From contig OZ241208.1 in NCBI GenBank assembly GCA_965199665.1, forward strand, positions 2,356,001 to 2,420,000: a stretch of DNA of 64,000 nucleotides, given 5' to 3'. Below the pieces are notes generated by a model. It saw nothing but the letters and a program-made list of their open reading frames with translations. It did no database searches and had not been told where the DNA came from. The DNA comes from JAVVHH01 sp965199665. Its GTDB lineage: Bacteria; Pseudomonadota; Alphaproteobacteria; Acetobacterales; Acetobacteraceae. A program made the position numbers and the translations under genes. Within the stretch, counting starts at the first letter, position 1. Every line of letters starts with the position of its first letter. Shown one piece after another: positions 17,937 through 25,300 of this stretch.

Positions 17937-19039
17937 GCCGGATCGGCGGCGCCGTCGGCGATGATCCGGGCGACCGCCTCAGCCACCGCCCGGGTGCCGT
18001 CGCTGCCCCCGACGTCGCGCGTCAACAGCCCGCCGCCGCCGAACGCCGAGTCCACCGCACGCTCGATGGCTTCGGCGGCATTCTGGCAGGCCTGGCTCGA
18101 GCGCGTGACGCCCAGCCATTCCAGCATCATCGCCGCCGACAGGATCGCCGCCGTCGGGTTGGCCACGCCCTGCCCGGCAATGTCCGGCGCAGTGCCATGG
18201 CTCGGCTGGAACAGCCCGTGCGCGTCGCCGATATCGGCCGAAGGCGCGAACCCCATGCCGCCGATCAGCCCGGCGCCGAGGTCCGACAGGATGTCACCGA
18301 ACAGGTTCTCCATCGGCAGCACATCGAACTCCCAGGGCCGTCGCACCAGGTCGAGCGCCATGGCGTCCACGTAGTGCACCCGCGCATCGACGTCCGGCGA
18401 CACGGTCTGCAGGAACACCTCGCGCATGAAGGCGAAGGAGCGGAACACGTTGGCCTTGTCCACCAGCGTGACCCGGCCCGGCGTCCCCCGAGTCGCCTTT
18501 CGGCGCAGTGCCAACTCGCACGCGAAGCGCGTCAGCCGCTCCGTGACCGCACGCGTGATCACCAGCGTGTCGCTGGCCTCGTCGGCGGTGACCACGCCCT
18601 GGTCCAACCGCGCGAACAGGCCTTCCGTGGACTCGCGCAGGATGACGAGGTCGATGCCTTTCGCCCGTGGGTCCGCCAGCGCGACCGGCACGCCGGGGAT
18701 GGCGCGGATCGGCCGAACGCCGGCGAACAGTCCGTAATGGGCGCGGATCTCGATCTGCGGCGTGATCTCCCGCCCATCCGGAAAGCGGATCGCCGGCCAT
18801 CCCATCGCGCCGAACAGCATCGCGTCCGCCGCGCCCGCCCGGGCCATGCCGCCGGCTTCCAGCGTCGTGCCGTGCTCGCGGTAATAGAGGGCGCCACCCT
18901 CGATCCGCTCCTGGCGGAGTGCGATGCCGAACCGCCGCTCGACTGCGTCCAGCACGTGCAGCGCCGCCGCGGTCACCTCGAGCCCGACGCCTTCCCCCGG
19001 CATCACCGCGACATGGAACGAGTTTTTCTGGCCTGGCAT
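17933..19039 (-). CDS. Isocitrate/isopropylmalate dehydrogenase family protein
   Basis: A 368-residue member of the beta-decarboxylating dehydrogenase family. It shows the AVMPGEGVGLEV start, GALFGAMGWPA-type second segment, a substrate-binding ILRESTEGLF region, DKANVF, and the closing metal/NAD region SDLGAGLIGGMGFAPSADIG...FQPSHGTAPDIAGQ. These enzymes oxidise a 2-hydroxy acid with NAD and decarboxylate the product. The RESTEGLF loop departs from the canonical LeuB form and no leuCD genes lie nearby, so a tartrate-, homoisocitrate- or other malate-type substrate is as likely as isopropylmalate. It shares an ATGA overlap with the downstream membrane-protein gene. Confidence 0.85.
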   Translation of the reverse strand: MPGQKNSFHVAVMPGEGVGLEVTAAALHVLDAVERRFGIALRQERIEGGALYYREHGTTLEAGGMARAGAADAMLFGAMGWPAIRFPDGREITPQIEIRAHYGLFAGVRPIRAIPGVPVALADPRAKGIDLVILRESTEGLFARLDQGVVTADEASDTLVITRAVTERLTRFACELALRRKATRGTPGRVTLVDKANVFRSFAFMREVFLQTVSPDVDARVHYVDAMALDLVRRPWEFDVLPMENLFGDILSDLGAGLIGGMGFAPSADIGDAHGLFQPSHGTAPDIAGQGVANPTAAILSAAMMLEWLGVTRSSQACQNAAEAIERAVDSAFGGGGLLTRDVGGSDGTRAVAEAVARIIADGAADPA

Positions 19040-19090
19040 CGGGTCCTCCCGACGCCATGTACCGGCCCGCCGCCGCGCCGCGCAACCCGT

Positions 19091-19747
19091 CTAGTAAATA
19101 GAACGGCTCCGGCGGCGCGCGATCGTCAACGCCAGCCCAACGCCCAGCACGGCCAATCCGGTCGGCTCCGGCACCGTCAGCGCGATGGTCGCCTCGCTGC
19201 CGGTGAACTCGACCTGCCGTTGCAGCGCGGATGAGGTGAACGTGTAGAGATCGACGCCGCTATCCTGCCCGGTCAGCGCATAGCGGAACGGGGTTTGCAG
19301 GTCCGCCACGGCGACCAAATCCACGGTCGCGCCGATGGTCTGCGTCGCCTGCACGCCGTTGAGCGCGGTATCGAGCCCGACCAACCGTGCCGTCAGCGCG
19401 TCCGGCCGCTGGATCAGCAGGTTCGAAATCTGGTTTTCCGGCAGCGCGGCCGAGATCGTCGTACCGCCGATCGTGGCCGTCACCGTGCCCGACACGCCGC
19501 CATTGTTGAAAATGAGCGACTCCGTCCCGTCCGCGCGCGGCTCGAAGCCGGTGCCGAGCCCCGAAAAAGATAGCGTCAGCGTGTAGGCGGCGCCGGTGAG
19601 GTCGGCGCCGGCGCCGAACAGGTTGCCCGGATCCGTACCGGTCCGGATGACGCCCGTGGTCGTGACCGCGAATGGCAGCGCCAACGCAGCGCCCGCCGAT
19701 AGCGCCCATGCGGCTGCCGCCACGATGCCCGTCCAGACTTCCCGCAT
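19091..19747 (-). CDS. PEP-CTERM sorting-domain protein
   Basis: A 218-residue protein with start ATG at 19747 (MREVWTGIVAAAAWALSAG...). Residues 1-24 are a signal peptide ending ALA. The C-terminus is a textbook PEP-CTERM sorting signal: VPEPTGLAVLG, a hydrophobic span, then the basic RRRSRS cluster. Between them is a beta-rich, Thr/Gly-rich domain of unknown function. Such proteins are handed to an exosortase and linked to exopolysaccharide or biofilm. No exosortase gene is in this window. The next gene upstream on the same strand, dut, ends 70 bp before its start. Confidence 0.85.
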   Translation of the reverse strand: MREVWTGIVAAAAWALSAGAALALPFAVTTTGVIRTGTDPGNLFGAGADLTGAAYTLTLSFSGLGTGFEPRADGTESLIFNNGGVSGTVTATIGGTTISAALPENQISNLLIQRPDALTARLVGLDTALNGVQATQTIGATVDLVAVADLQTPFRYALTGQDSGVDLYTFTSSALQRQVEFTGSEATIALTVPEPTGLAVLGVGLALTIARRRSRSIY

Positions 19748-19817
19748 TTTGCCGTCTCGCCACAACCGAACTGGCCGTTTGCCAGCCTTTAAACAATCAA
19801 AGGTTGCGTTAGGCCTG

Positions 19818-20276
19818 TCAAGACGCTCCGGTCGACCCAAAACCGCCCTCGCCTCGCGCCGACGCGGCAGAGAATGCCGCAACCTGGCGCAGCGCGGGCC
19901 GCACGATCGGGACGAATACCATCTGCGCGAAGCGCTCGCCGGGCTGCAGGGTCACCGTCTCGGTGCCGCGGTTCCAGGCACTTACCATGATCGGACCGGT
20001 ATAATCGGGATCGATCAGTCCGACCGTGTTGCCCAGTACCAGACCGCGCCGGTGCCCCATCCCCGAACGCGGCAGGATGAGCGCCGCAATGCCGGGATCG
20101 GCGATGTGCACCGCGAAGCCGGCGGGGACGAGCACGGCCGGTGCGCCTGCCGCAATCTCCAGCGCCGAATCGACGCACGCGTGGAGATCGACCGCCGCCG
20201 CGTACTCGGAGTGGTAACGCGGCAACCCCCACTCCTGCAGACGCGCGTCGAGCACGACGATTTCGATCTCCGTCAC
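19818..20276 (-). CDS. dut: dUTP diphosphatase
   Basis: A 152-residue trimeric dUTPase that hydrolyses dUTP to dUMP, keeping uracil out of DNA and feeding thymidylate synthesis. All five motifs are present in order: AAVDLHA, PRSGMG, GLIDPDYTGPI, RFAQMVF and the C-terminal glycine-rich RGEGGFGSTG. The start is GTG 20276, overlapping the coaBC stop by 4 bp (GTGA). It is the last gene of the ubiE-coaBC-dut operon. Confidence 0.96.
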   Translation of the reverse strand: MTEIEIVVLDARLQEWGLPRYHSEYAAAVDLHACVDSALEIAAGAPAVLVPAGFAVHIADPGIAALILPRSGMGHRRGLVLGNTVGLIDPDYTGPIMVSAWNRGTETVTLQPGERFAQMVFVPIVRPALRQVAAFSAASARGEGGFGSTGAS

Positions 20277-21457
20277 GCCAGGGCAGCCGCGATCCGCTCG
20301 GCCAGGCGTTCGGCCACTTCCGTCTTGGCCATGCGCGGCCACGCCTGCACGCCGGCCGCGCTGACCAGAAAGACCTCGTTGGTCGTGCCGCCCATGATGC
20401 CGGTCGCCGGCGTGACGTCGTTGGCCACGATCCAGTCGCAGCCCTTGCGCGCCAGTTTGGCGGTGGCGTGCTCGACGACGCGCTCGGTTTCCGCCGCGAA
20501 CCCCACCACCAGGCGCGGCCGGCGCGACCCGGCCGACAGCGTCGCCAGGATGTCCGGGTTGGGCACCAGCGTCAGGCTCGGCGCCTCGCCGCCCTTCTTG
20601 AGCTTCTGCCCCGCCGCGGTGGCGACCCGCCAATCGGCCACCGCCGCCGCGCATACCGCCACATCGGCCGGCAATGCCGCCTCGCAGGCCGCCAGCATCT
20701 CCGCCGCCGTCTCGACCCGGTGCACCGACACGCCCCCCGGGTCCGGCACCGAGACGGGCCCGCTCACCAACGTCACCCGCGCGCCCAGCCGCGCCAGCGC
20801 CGCCGCGATCGCGTGTCCTTGCTGGCCCGACGAGCGGTTGGCGATGTAACGCACCGGGTCGATCGGCTCGTGCGTCGGCCCGCTCGTGACCAGCGCGTGC
20901 CGGCCCGCCAGCGGTCGCGTCACCGGCGCCAGCAACGCCTCGATCGCCGCCAGGATCGCGGGCGGTTCGGCCAGTCGCCCCGGCCCGAACTCGTTGCAGG
21001 CCATGGCGCCTTCGTCCGGCCCGATCACGTCGACGCCGCGCGATCGCAGCAGCGCCATGTTCGCCACGGTGGCCGCGTGCAGCCACATGCGCACGTTCAT
21101 CGCCGGCGCGACCAGCACGGGCTTGTCGGTCGCCAGCAGCACGGTGCTCGCCAGATCGTCCGCGAGCCCGGCCGCCATCTTGGCCAGCATGTTGGCACTG
21201 GCCGGCGCCACCACGACGAGGTCCGCGCTGCGGCTGAGTTGGATGTGCCCCATCTCGCTCTCGTCGGTCAGCGACCACAGCGCCGAGTAGACCTTCTCCT
21301 CCGTCAGCGCCTGCAGGCTGAGCGGGGTCACGAACTGCGCGCCCCCCTCCGTCAGCACCGCCGTGACCGCATGGCCGGATTTGCGCAGCAGCCGGACCAG
21401 CTCCAGCGATTTGAAGGCCGCGATCCCGCCACTGACGATCAGCAGGATGCGCGACAT
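20273..21457 (-). CDS. coaBC: Bifunctional phosphopantothenoylcysteine decarboxylase/phosphopantothenate-cysteine ligase
   Basis: A 394-residue two-domain enzyme. Residues 1-180 are the flavin-dependent CoaC domain (SGGIAAFKSLELVRLL, VVAPASANMLAKMAAGLADDL, the APAMN motif and the PDEGAMACNEFGPGRL loop). Residues about 185-394 are the CoaB ligase (LVTSGPTHEPIDPVRYIANRSSG, NPDILATL, GFAAETE, ANDV). It adds cysteine to 4'-phosphopantothenate and decarboxylates it, two steps of coenzyme A synthesis. Its ATG overlaps the ubiE stop by one base (TAATG), indicating coupling. Confidence 0.96.
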   Translation of the reverse strand: MSRILLIVSGGIAAFKSLELVRLLRKSGHAVTAVLTEGGAQFVTPLSLQALTEEKVYSALWSLTDESEMGHIQLSRSADLVVVAPASANMLAKMAAGLADDLASTVLLATDKPVLVAPAMNVRMWLHAATVANMALLRSRGVDVIGPDEGAMACNEFGPGRLAEPPAILAAIEALLAPVTRPLAGRHALVTSGPTHEPIDPVRYIANRSSGQQGHAIAAALARLGARVTLVSGPVSVPDPGGVSVHRVETAAEMLAACEAALPADVAVCAAAVADWRVATAAGQKLKKGGEAPSLTLVPNPDILATLSAGSRRPRLVVGFAAETERVVEHATAKLARKGCDWIVANDVTPATGIMGGTTNEVFLVSAAGVQAWPRMAKTEVAERLAERIAAALA

Positions 21458-22197
21458 TACAGCCGCCAGCCCCGATGGATGGCGGCGATCCCGCCGGTCA
21501 GGTTGCGGTAGGTCACCCGCGACAGCCCGGCCTGCCGCATCATCCCCGCCAGCGTCTCCTGGTCGGGGAAGGTCCGGATGCTCTCGGCTAAATAGCGGTA
21601 GCTCTCGCTGTCCTTGGCCACGACCCGGCCCAGTAGCGGCATCACCTGGAACGACCACAAATCGTAGGGTGCCTCGAGCGCAGAGACCTGCACCCGCGAG
21701 AACTCGAGGCAGTGGAACTGCCCGCCGGGCCGCAGCACCCGATGGGCCTCGCGCAGTACGGCCAGCTTGTCCGTGCAGTTGCGCAATCCGAACGCCATGC
21801 TGACCCGGTCCACGCTGGCATCCTGCAACGGCAGCGTCTCCGCATCCGCCACCAGGAACTCGAGCCCGCCGACCCCGCGCTGCTGCGCCCGCTCGCGGCC
21901 GACGCCGAGCATGGCCGCATTGATGTCCGACAGAATGGCCGGCCCGCCGCCTTTCGCCCGCCAGCCGAACGCGATGTCGCCGGTGCCGCCCGCGAGGTCC
22001 AGCAGCGACCGGTTCGGTCGCGGGTCCAGCCCGGCGATGAAGTCCCGCTTCCACGCTCGATGCACGCCCAGCGACATCAGGTCGTTCATCAGGTCGTAGC
22101 GGGGCGCCACGCTCTGGAACACCTCGCGCACCAGGCCCTTCTTCTCCGCCACCGGCACCTGCCGGTAACCGAAATCCGTCTCGGGATTGCCGCTCAT
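21457..22197 (-). CDS. ubiE: Ubiquinone/menaquinone C-methyltransferase
   Basis: A 246-residue class I SAM methyltransferase. It shows the UbiE signature VFQSVAPRYDLMNDLMSLGVHRAWKR, the SAM motif LDLAGGTGDIAF, AFGLRNCTD and the second signature HRVLRPGGQFHCLEFS. It methylates the benzoquinol ring in ubiquinone synthesis. In many alphaproteobacteria ubiB sits between ubiE and coaBC; here ubiE runs straight into coaBC with no room for it. It is divergent from mutM with only a few tens of bases between them, so their promoters must overlap. Confidence 0.96.
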   Translation of the reverse strand: MSGNPETDFGYRQVPVAEKKGLVREVFQSVAPRYDLMNDLMSLGVHRAWKRDFIAGLDPRPNRSLLDLAGGTGDIAFGWRAKGGGPAILSDINAAMLGVGRERAQQRGVGGLEFLVADAETLPLQDASVDRVSMAFGLRNCTDKLAVLREAHRVLRPGGQFHCLEFSRVQVSALEAPYDLWSFQVMPLLGRVVAKDSESYRYLAESIRTFPDQETLAGMMRQAGLSRVTYRNLTGGIAAIHRGWRL

Positions 22198-22225
22198 GGC
22201 GCAGAGCTATAGAGCCAACGCGGCC

Positions 22226-22257
22226 ATGCCGGAACTCCCCCCTGCCTGAACTACCCG
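22226..22257 (+). repeat. Imperfect 16-bp tandem duplication at the mutM start
   Basis: ATGCCGGAACTCCCCC (22226-22241) is followed directly by CTGCCTGAACTACCCG (22242-22257), identical at 12 of 16 positions. Both units encode M/L-P-E-L-P, but 16 bp is not a multiple of three, so the ATG of the first unit is out of frame with mutM and reads to a TGA after seven codons. Confidence 0.8.
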
Positions 22258-23081
22258 AAGTCGAGACCGTGATGCGCGGCATGCAGGCCCGGCTCGACGG
22301 CCGCGTGATCCGCTACGCCGAGGTGCGCCGGCCCGACCTGCGCTGGAAGCTGCCGGAACACCTCGCCGCCCGCTTGACCGGCGCCCGCGTGACCGGCTTC
22401 CGCCGCCGCGCCAAATACATCCTGATGCGGCTCGAGGGCGGCGACAGCGTGCTGCTGCACCTCGGCATGTCTGGCCGTATCACGCTGCGCCCGTACGGGC
22501 GCAACGACCCGGAGCTGCACGAACACGTGGTGCTGCAGACCGACGATGGCTGGGAGGTCGCGTTCGTCGACCCCCGCCGCTTCGGCTCCATCGACTTGGT
22601 GCGCACGGACGCGGAGGAAGGCCATCGCCTGCTGGCCGGGCTCGGCCCTGAACCCCTGGCGGACGCCTTCACCCCCAAGTTTCTGAAAGCGGCGCTGGCC
22701 AACAAACGCACCCCGATCAAGGCCGCGCTGCTGGACCAGAGCCTCGTGGCCGGCCTGGGCAACATCTACGTCTGCGAGGCGCTGTTCCGCGCCCGCATCG
22801 CCCCCACCGCGCTCGCCGGCACCGTGCCGACCCGGCGCCTGGTGCCGGAGATCAAGGCGACCCTGAACGAGGCCATCGCGGCCGGCGGCTCCACCTTGCG
22901 CGACTACGTCCAGCCCGGCGGTGAGCTCGGCTACTTTCAGCACGCCTGGCAAGTCTACGGCCGCGAAGGCCAACCCTGCCCCGCCTGCCCCGGCGCGCCC
23001 AAATGCGCCGGCATCGCGCGCATCACCCAGTCCGCCCGCAGCACCTTCTATTGTCCCACCCTTCAACGGATATCGGGGTAG
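22242..23081 (+). CDS. mutM: Formamidopyrimidine-DNA glycosylase with altered start and zinc finger
   Basis: A 279-residue protein if read from CTG 22242 ((M)PELPEVETV), which supplies the catalytic Pro2 and Glu3. The upstream ATG 22226 also encodes MPELP but is out of frame, and the first downstream GTG/ATG (22269/22272) would delete the catalytic residues. The beta-hairpin lysine region (RRAKYILMRL), DPRRFG, the Asn-containing GLGNIYVCEALF and the zinc-finger arginine (QSARSTFYC) are intact. The fourth zinc cysteine is replaced by Leu274 (codon 23061-23063; FYCPTLQ instead of FYCPxCQ). MutM excises 8-oxoguanine and formamidopyrimidines, so activity here is uncertain. It overlaps the convergent glycosyltransferase gene by 19 bp. 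Confidence 0.88.
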   Translation: MPELPEVETVMRGMQARLDGRVIRYAEVRRPDLRWKLPEHLAARLTGARVTGFRRRAKYILMRLEGGDSVLLHLGMSGRITLRPYGRNDPELHEHVVLQTDDGWEVAFVDPRRFGSIDLVRTDAEEGHRLLAGLGPEPLADAFTPKFLKAALANKRTPIKAALLDQSLVAGLGNIYVCEALFRARIAPTALAGTVPTRRLVPEIKATLNEAIAAGGSTLRDYVQPGGELGYFQHAWQVYGREGQPCPACPGAPKCAGIARITQSARSTFYCPTLQRISG

Positions 23082-23779
23082 TTCTCCGCCAAGCGCTTGC
23101 GCCGCCGCAATCCCCACCGCACGCCGACGCTGAGATAAACCCAGTTTGCCCGCCACTCGCCCCAGCGCGCGACCCGGCGATCCGACGTCAGCACGATCCG
23201 GTTCACCAGCCGGACACGCCCGCGCCGCGAGAGCCGCAGGCAGAGATCGGCATCCTCCATCACCGCCAGCGTCTCGTCGCAGCCGCCCACCGCCAGGAAG
23301 TCGGCCCGGCGGAAGAACATCGCGTGATCGCCGAACAGCAACCGCAAGCCGCGGACGAAGCCCCGGGGGCGGAACAGCAGCGGCGCATACCAGGTCTTGA
23401 CCCAATTATGCGCCGTGGTCGCCCAACGCACCGTCTCCGGCCCGGAGATCACCGGCGTGAACCCGGCCAGCGCCACGCCGGGCTCCGCCATGACACGGCG
23501 GATGACCGCCACCGCGTCGTCCGGCAGGAACGTGTCGGCATGCAGCACGCAGACCAGCGGGCTCCGGACGGCCGCCACGCCCGCATTGATCGACTGTGCC
23601 CGGCCGCGCCCGCTGCGGATGGCGGTGAAGCCGGCCGCCGCCGCGGTTCCGTCGCTGCTGCCGCTATCGACAAGCAGGATCTCGGCCGGCGGCGGGTCGA
23701 GCAGGTCGAGATGGCGGCGCAGGCGCGGCAACGTGCCGGCCTCGTTCCAGGCCGGGATGACGATGGCGACGTCCGTCAC
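23063..23779 (-). CDS. TIGR04283-type family 2 glycosyltransferase
   Basis: A 238-residue GT-A glycosyltransferase. The start is GTG 23779, overlapping the stop of the upstream gene (GTGA). It has AIVIPAWNEAGTLPRL, a DSGSSDGT nucleotide-binding loop, HADTFLPDD as the DxD-like metal site, and GFTPVISG, FRRADFLAVGGCDE and EDADLCLRLSRRGRV toward the end. It matches the small family often paired with TIGR04282 proteins and named for a presumed arsenosugar role that has not been shown generally. The acceptor is unknown. It is the distal gene of a two-gene operon. Confidence 0.85.
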   Translation of the reverse strand: MTDVAIVIPAWNEAGTLPRLRRHLDLLDPPPAEILLVDSGSSDGTAAAAGFTAIRSGRGRAQSINAGVAAVRSPLVCVLHADTFLPDDAVAVIRRVMAEPGVALAGFTPVISGPETVRWATTAHNWVKTWYAPLLFRPRGFVRGLRLLFGDHAMFFRRADFLAVGGCDETLAVMEDADLCLRLSRRGRVRLVNRIVLTSDRRVARWGEWRANWVYLSVGVRWGLRRRKRLAENYPDIR

Positions 23780-24357
23780 GCGAGCAGATCGGGCCAGCGC
23801 GCGAGGTCGGCCGGCAGGTCGAGATCGGAAAGGGTCGGCAGCCGCACGGGCTCGAATCCAGCCGCGCGCAGGCGCTCGAGCGTGGCGGCGAACACCGTTT
23901 CCGTGCTCCACGCGATGCCGTCGAACACGCCCGGCACGGCGTCCGGCAGGCCGAGCAGCCAGTAGCCGCCATCTTCCGCCGCGCCGATCACCGTGCGCCC
24001 GATCCCGACCGCGTCGGCCGCCGCGCGCAGATGGGCCGGCACCAGGTCCGGCGCGTCGGTGCCGATGAAGATCACCGGGTAGGGCGCCGCGGCCGCCAGC
24101 AGGCGCTCGCCCAGCCCGCCCTCGGCCTGCGCGCGCACCTCGATCGGGCCGAGCCAGGCGTGGAACGCGTCCGGCTCGGCGCCCGTGATCCACAGCTCGA
24201 AGGCGAGGCCGGTCGCGCGGGCCACGGCCACGGTGCGCTCCGTCAGGCGCCGGTGCAGCGCCGCCGCGCCATCCGGGCCGAGCGCCGGGATCAGCCGCGT
24301 CTTGGCGGCGCCCGGGGTCGGGTAGCGGGTGAAGATGACCAGGCGAGCCGGCGGCAT
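23776..24357 (-). CDS. TIGR04282-type glycosyltransferase (DUF2064)
   Basis: A 193-residue protein with start ATG at 24357 (MPPARLVIFTRYPTPGAAKTRL). The family signatures are VIFTRYPTPGAAKTRL near the N-terminus, FIGTDAPDLVPAHL, and GAAEDGGYWLLGL followed by GIAWSTETVF. It is a nucleotidyltransferase-like fold that travels with TIGR04283 glycosyltransferases; its precise reaction is not established. It lies 49 bp from the divergent lipid-hydroxylase gene, so a shared promoter region is likely. Confidence 0.85.
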   Translation of the reverse strand: MPPARLVIFTRYPTPGAAKTRLIPALGPDGAAALHRRLTERTVAVARATGLAFELWITGAEPDAFHAWLGPIEVRAQAEGGLGERLLAAAAPYPVIFIGTDAPDLVPAHLRAAADAVGIGRTVIGAAEDGGYWLLGLPDAVPGVFDGIAWSTETVFAATLERLRAAGFEPVRLPTLSDLDLPADLARWPDLLA

Positions 24358-24406
24358 GGACCGCGCATAGCCCGGAACCGGCATCGCGCGAAGCGGTTCA
24401 GCTTCC

Positions 24407-25300
24407 ATGCCCAAGCTGCGTACCCTGCTGCCCCCCGCCCTGCTTGGGGCCGCCGCGATCGGCATCGTGCTGGCGGAGCGCCGCTGGCGCCTGCGCGAAC
24501 CGACGCAGCCGGAACCCGGGCGCAGCCTGCGTAACCTGGCCCTCGGCGCCGGCGCGCTCGCCGTGATGCAGGGGATGGAGGCGCCGGTGGTCCAACCACT
24601 CGCCCGCCTGGTCGAGCGCCGCCGCCTCGGCCTGGCGCAATGGCTGCCGCTCCCCGCCTGGGGCCGCGACGCCGCCGCGTTCCTGTTGCTCGATTACGGC
24701 ATCTATCGTTGGCACGTGCTGACCCACGACGTGCCGTTCCTGTGGCGCTTTCACCTTGTCCACCATGTCGACCTCGACCTCGATGCCAGCACCGCGCTGC
24801 GCTTCCACGCCGCCGACATGGCCATCTCGGTCCCTTACCGCGCCCTTCAGGTGCTCACCGCCGGCGCAAGCCCGCGCGCGCTGGCCTGGTGGCAGCGCTT
24901 CTTCTTCCTGTCCGTGCTGTTCCACCACAGTAATTGGCGCCTGCCCGCCGGGCTCGACCGCGCCCTGTCCCGCGTGCTCACCACGCCGCGGATGCACGGC
25001 ATCCACCACACCGCCCGGCGCGACCGGACGGATAGCAACTGGTCCTCCGGCCTCAGCCTCTGGGACCACCTGCACCGCACCTTCCGCGACGACGTCCCGC
25101 CGCCCGACGAGGCGATCGGCGTGCCGGCCTACCGGGACGCGGCCGAACTCGGCGTCGCCGCCTCGCTCGCCATGCCGTTCGCGTCGCCGCGCGATGCCTG
25201 GCGGATGAACCCGGCGTCCAGCGCGAACCGGACCAGGACGCGCCACCACTCGATCCCGACCGGGGGACACACCAGCCCGGTGAGCGCGCGGAACGCTTGA
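24407..25300 (+). CDS. Sterol desaturase/fatty acid hydroxylase superfamily protein
   Basis: A 297-residue membrane di-iron enzyme. Hydrophobic spans lie at about 7-24, 45-60, 85-100 and 135-170. The histidine clusters are HVLTH, HLVHH, FHH and HGIHH, the standard eight-histidine set, so it should be catalytic. It probably hydroxylates or desaturates a lipid or alkyl chain. The family-like sequence ends near residue 268 (ASPRDAW); the last ~30 residues look unconserved and are antisense to the next gene, which it overlaps by 172 bp at the 3' end. A lost stop codon is possible. Confidence 0.85.
   Translation: MPKLRTLLPPALLGAAAIGIVLAERRWRLREPTQPEPGRSLRNLALGAGALAVMQGMEAPVVQPLARLVERRRLGLAQWLPLPAWGRDAAAFLLLDYGIYRWHVLTHDVPFLWRFHLVHHVDLDLDASTALRFHAADMAISVPYRALQVLTAGASPRALAWWQRFFFLSVLFHHSNWRLPAGLDRALSRVLTTPRMHGIHHTARRDRTDSNWSSGLSLWDHLHRTFRDDVPPPDEAIGVPAYRDAAELGVAASLAMPFASPRDAWRMNPASSANRTRTRHHSIPTGGHTSPVSARNA

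Noticed and set aside
17933..19039. Naming the dehydrogenase leuB
   Set aside because: The substrate loop departs from LeuB and there are no leuC/leuD neighbours, so only the family is assigned.
23063..24357. Calling the glycosyltransferase pair an arsenosugar cluster
   Set aside because: The name comes from family labels only; the ArsS radical SAM enzyme and arsenic methyltransferase are not present here.
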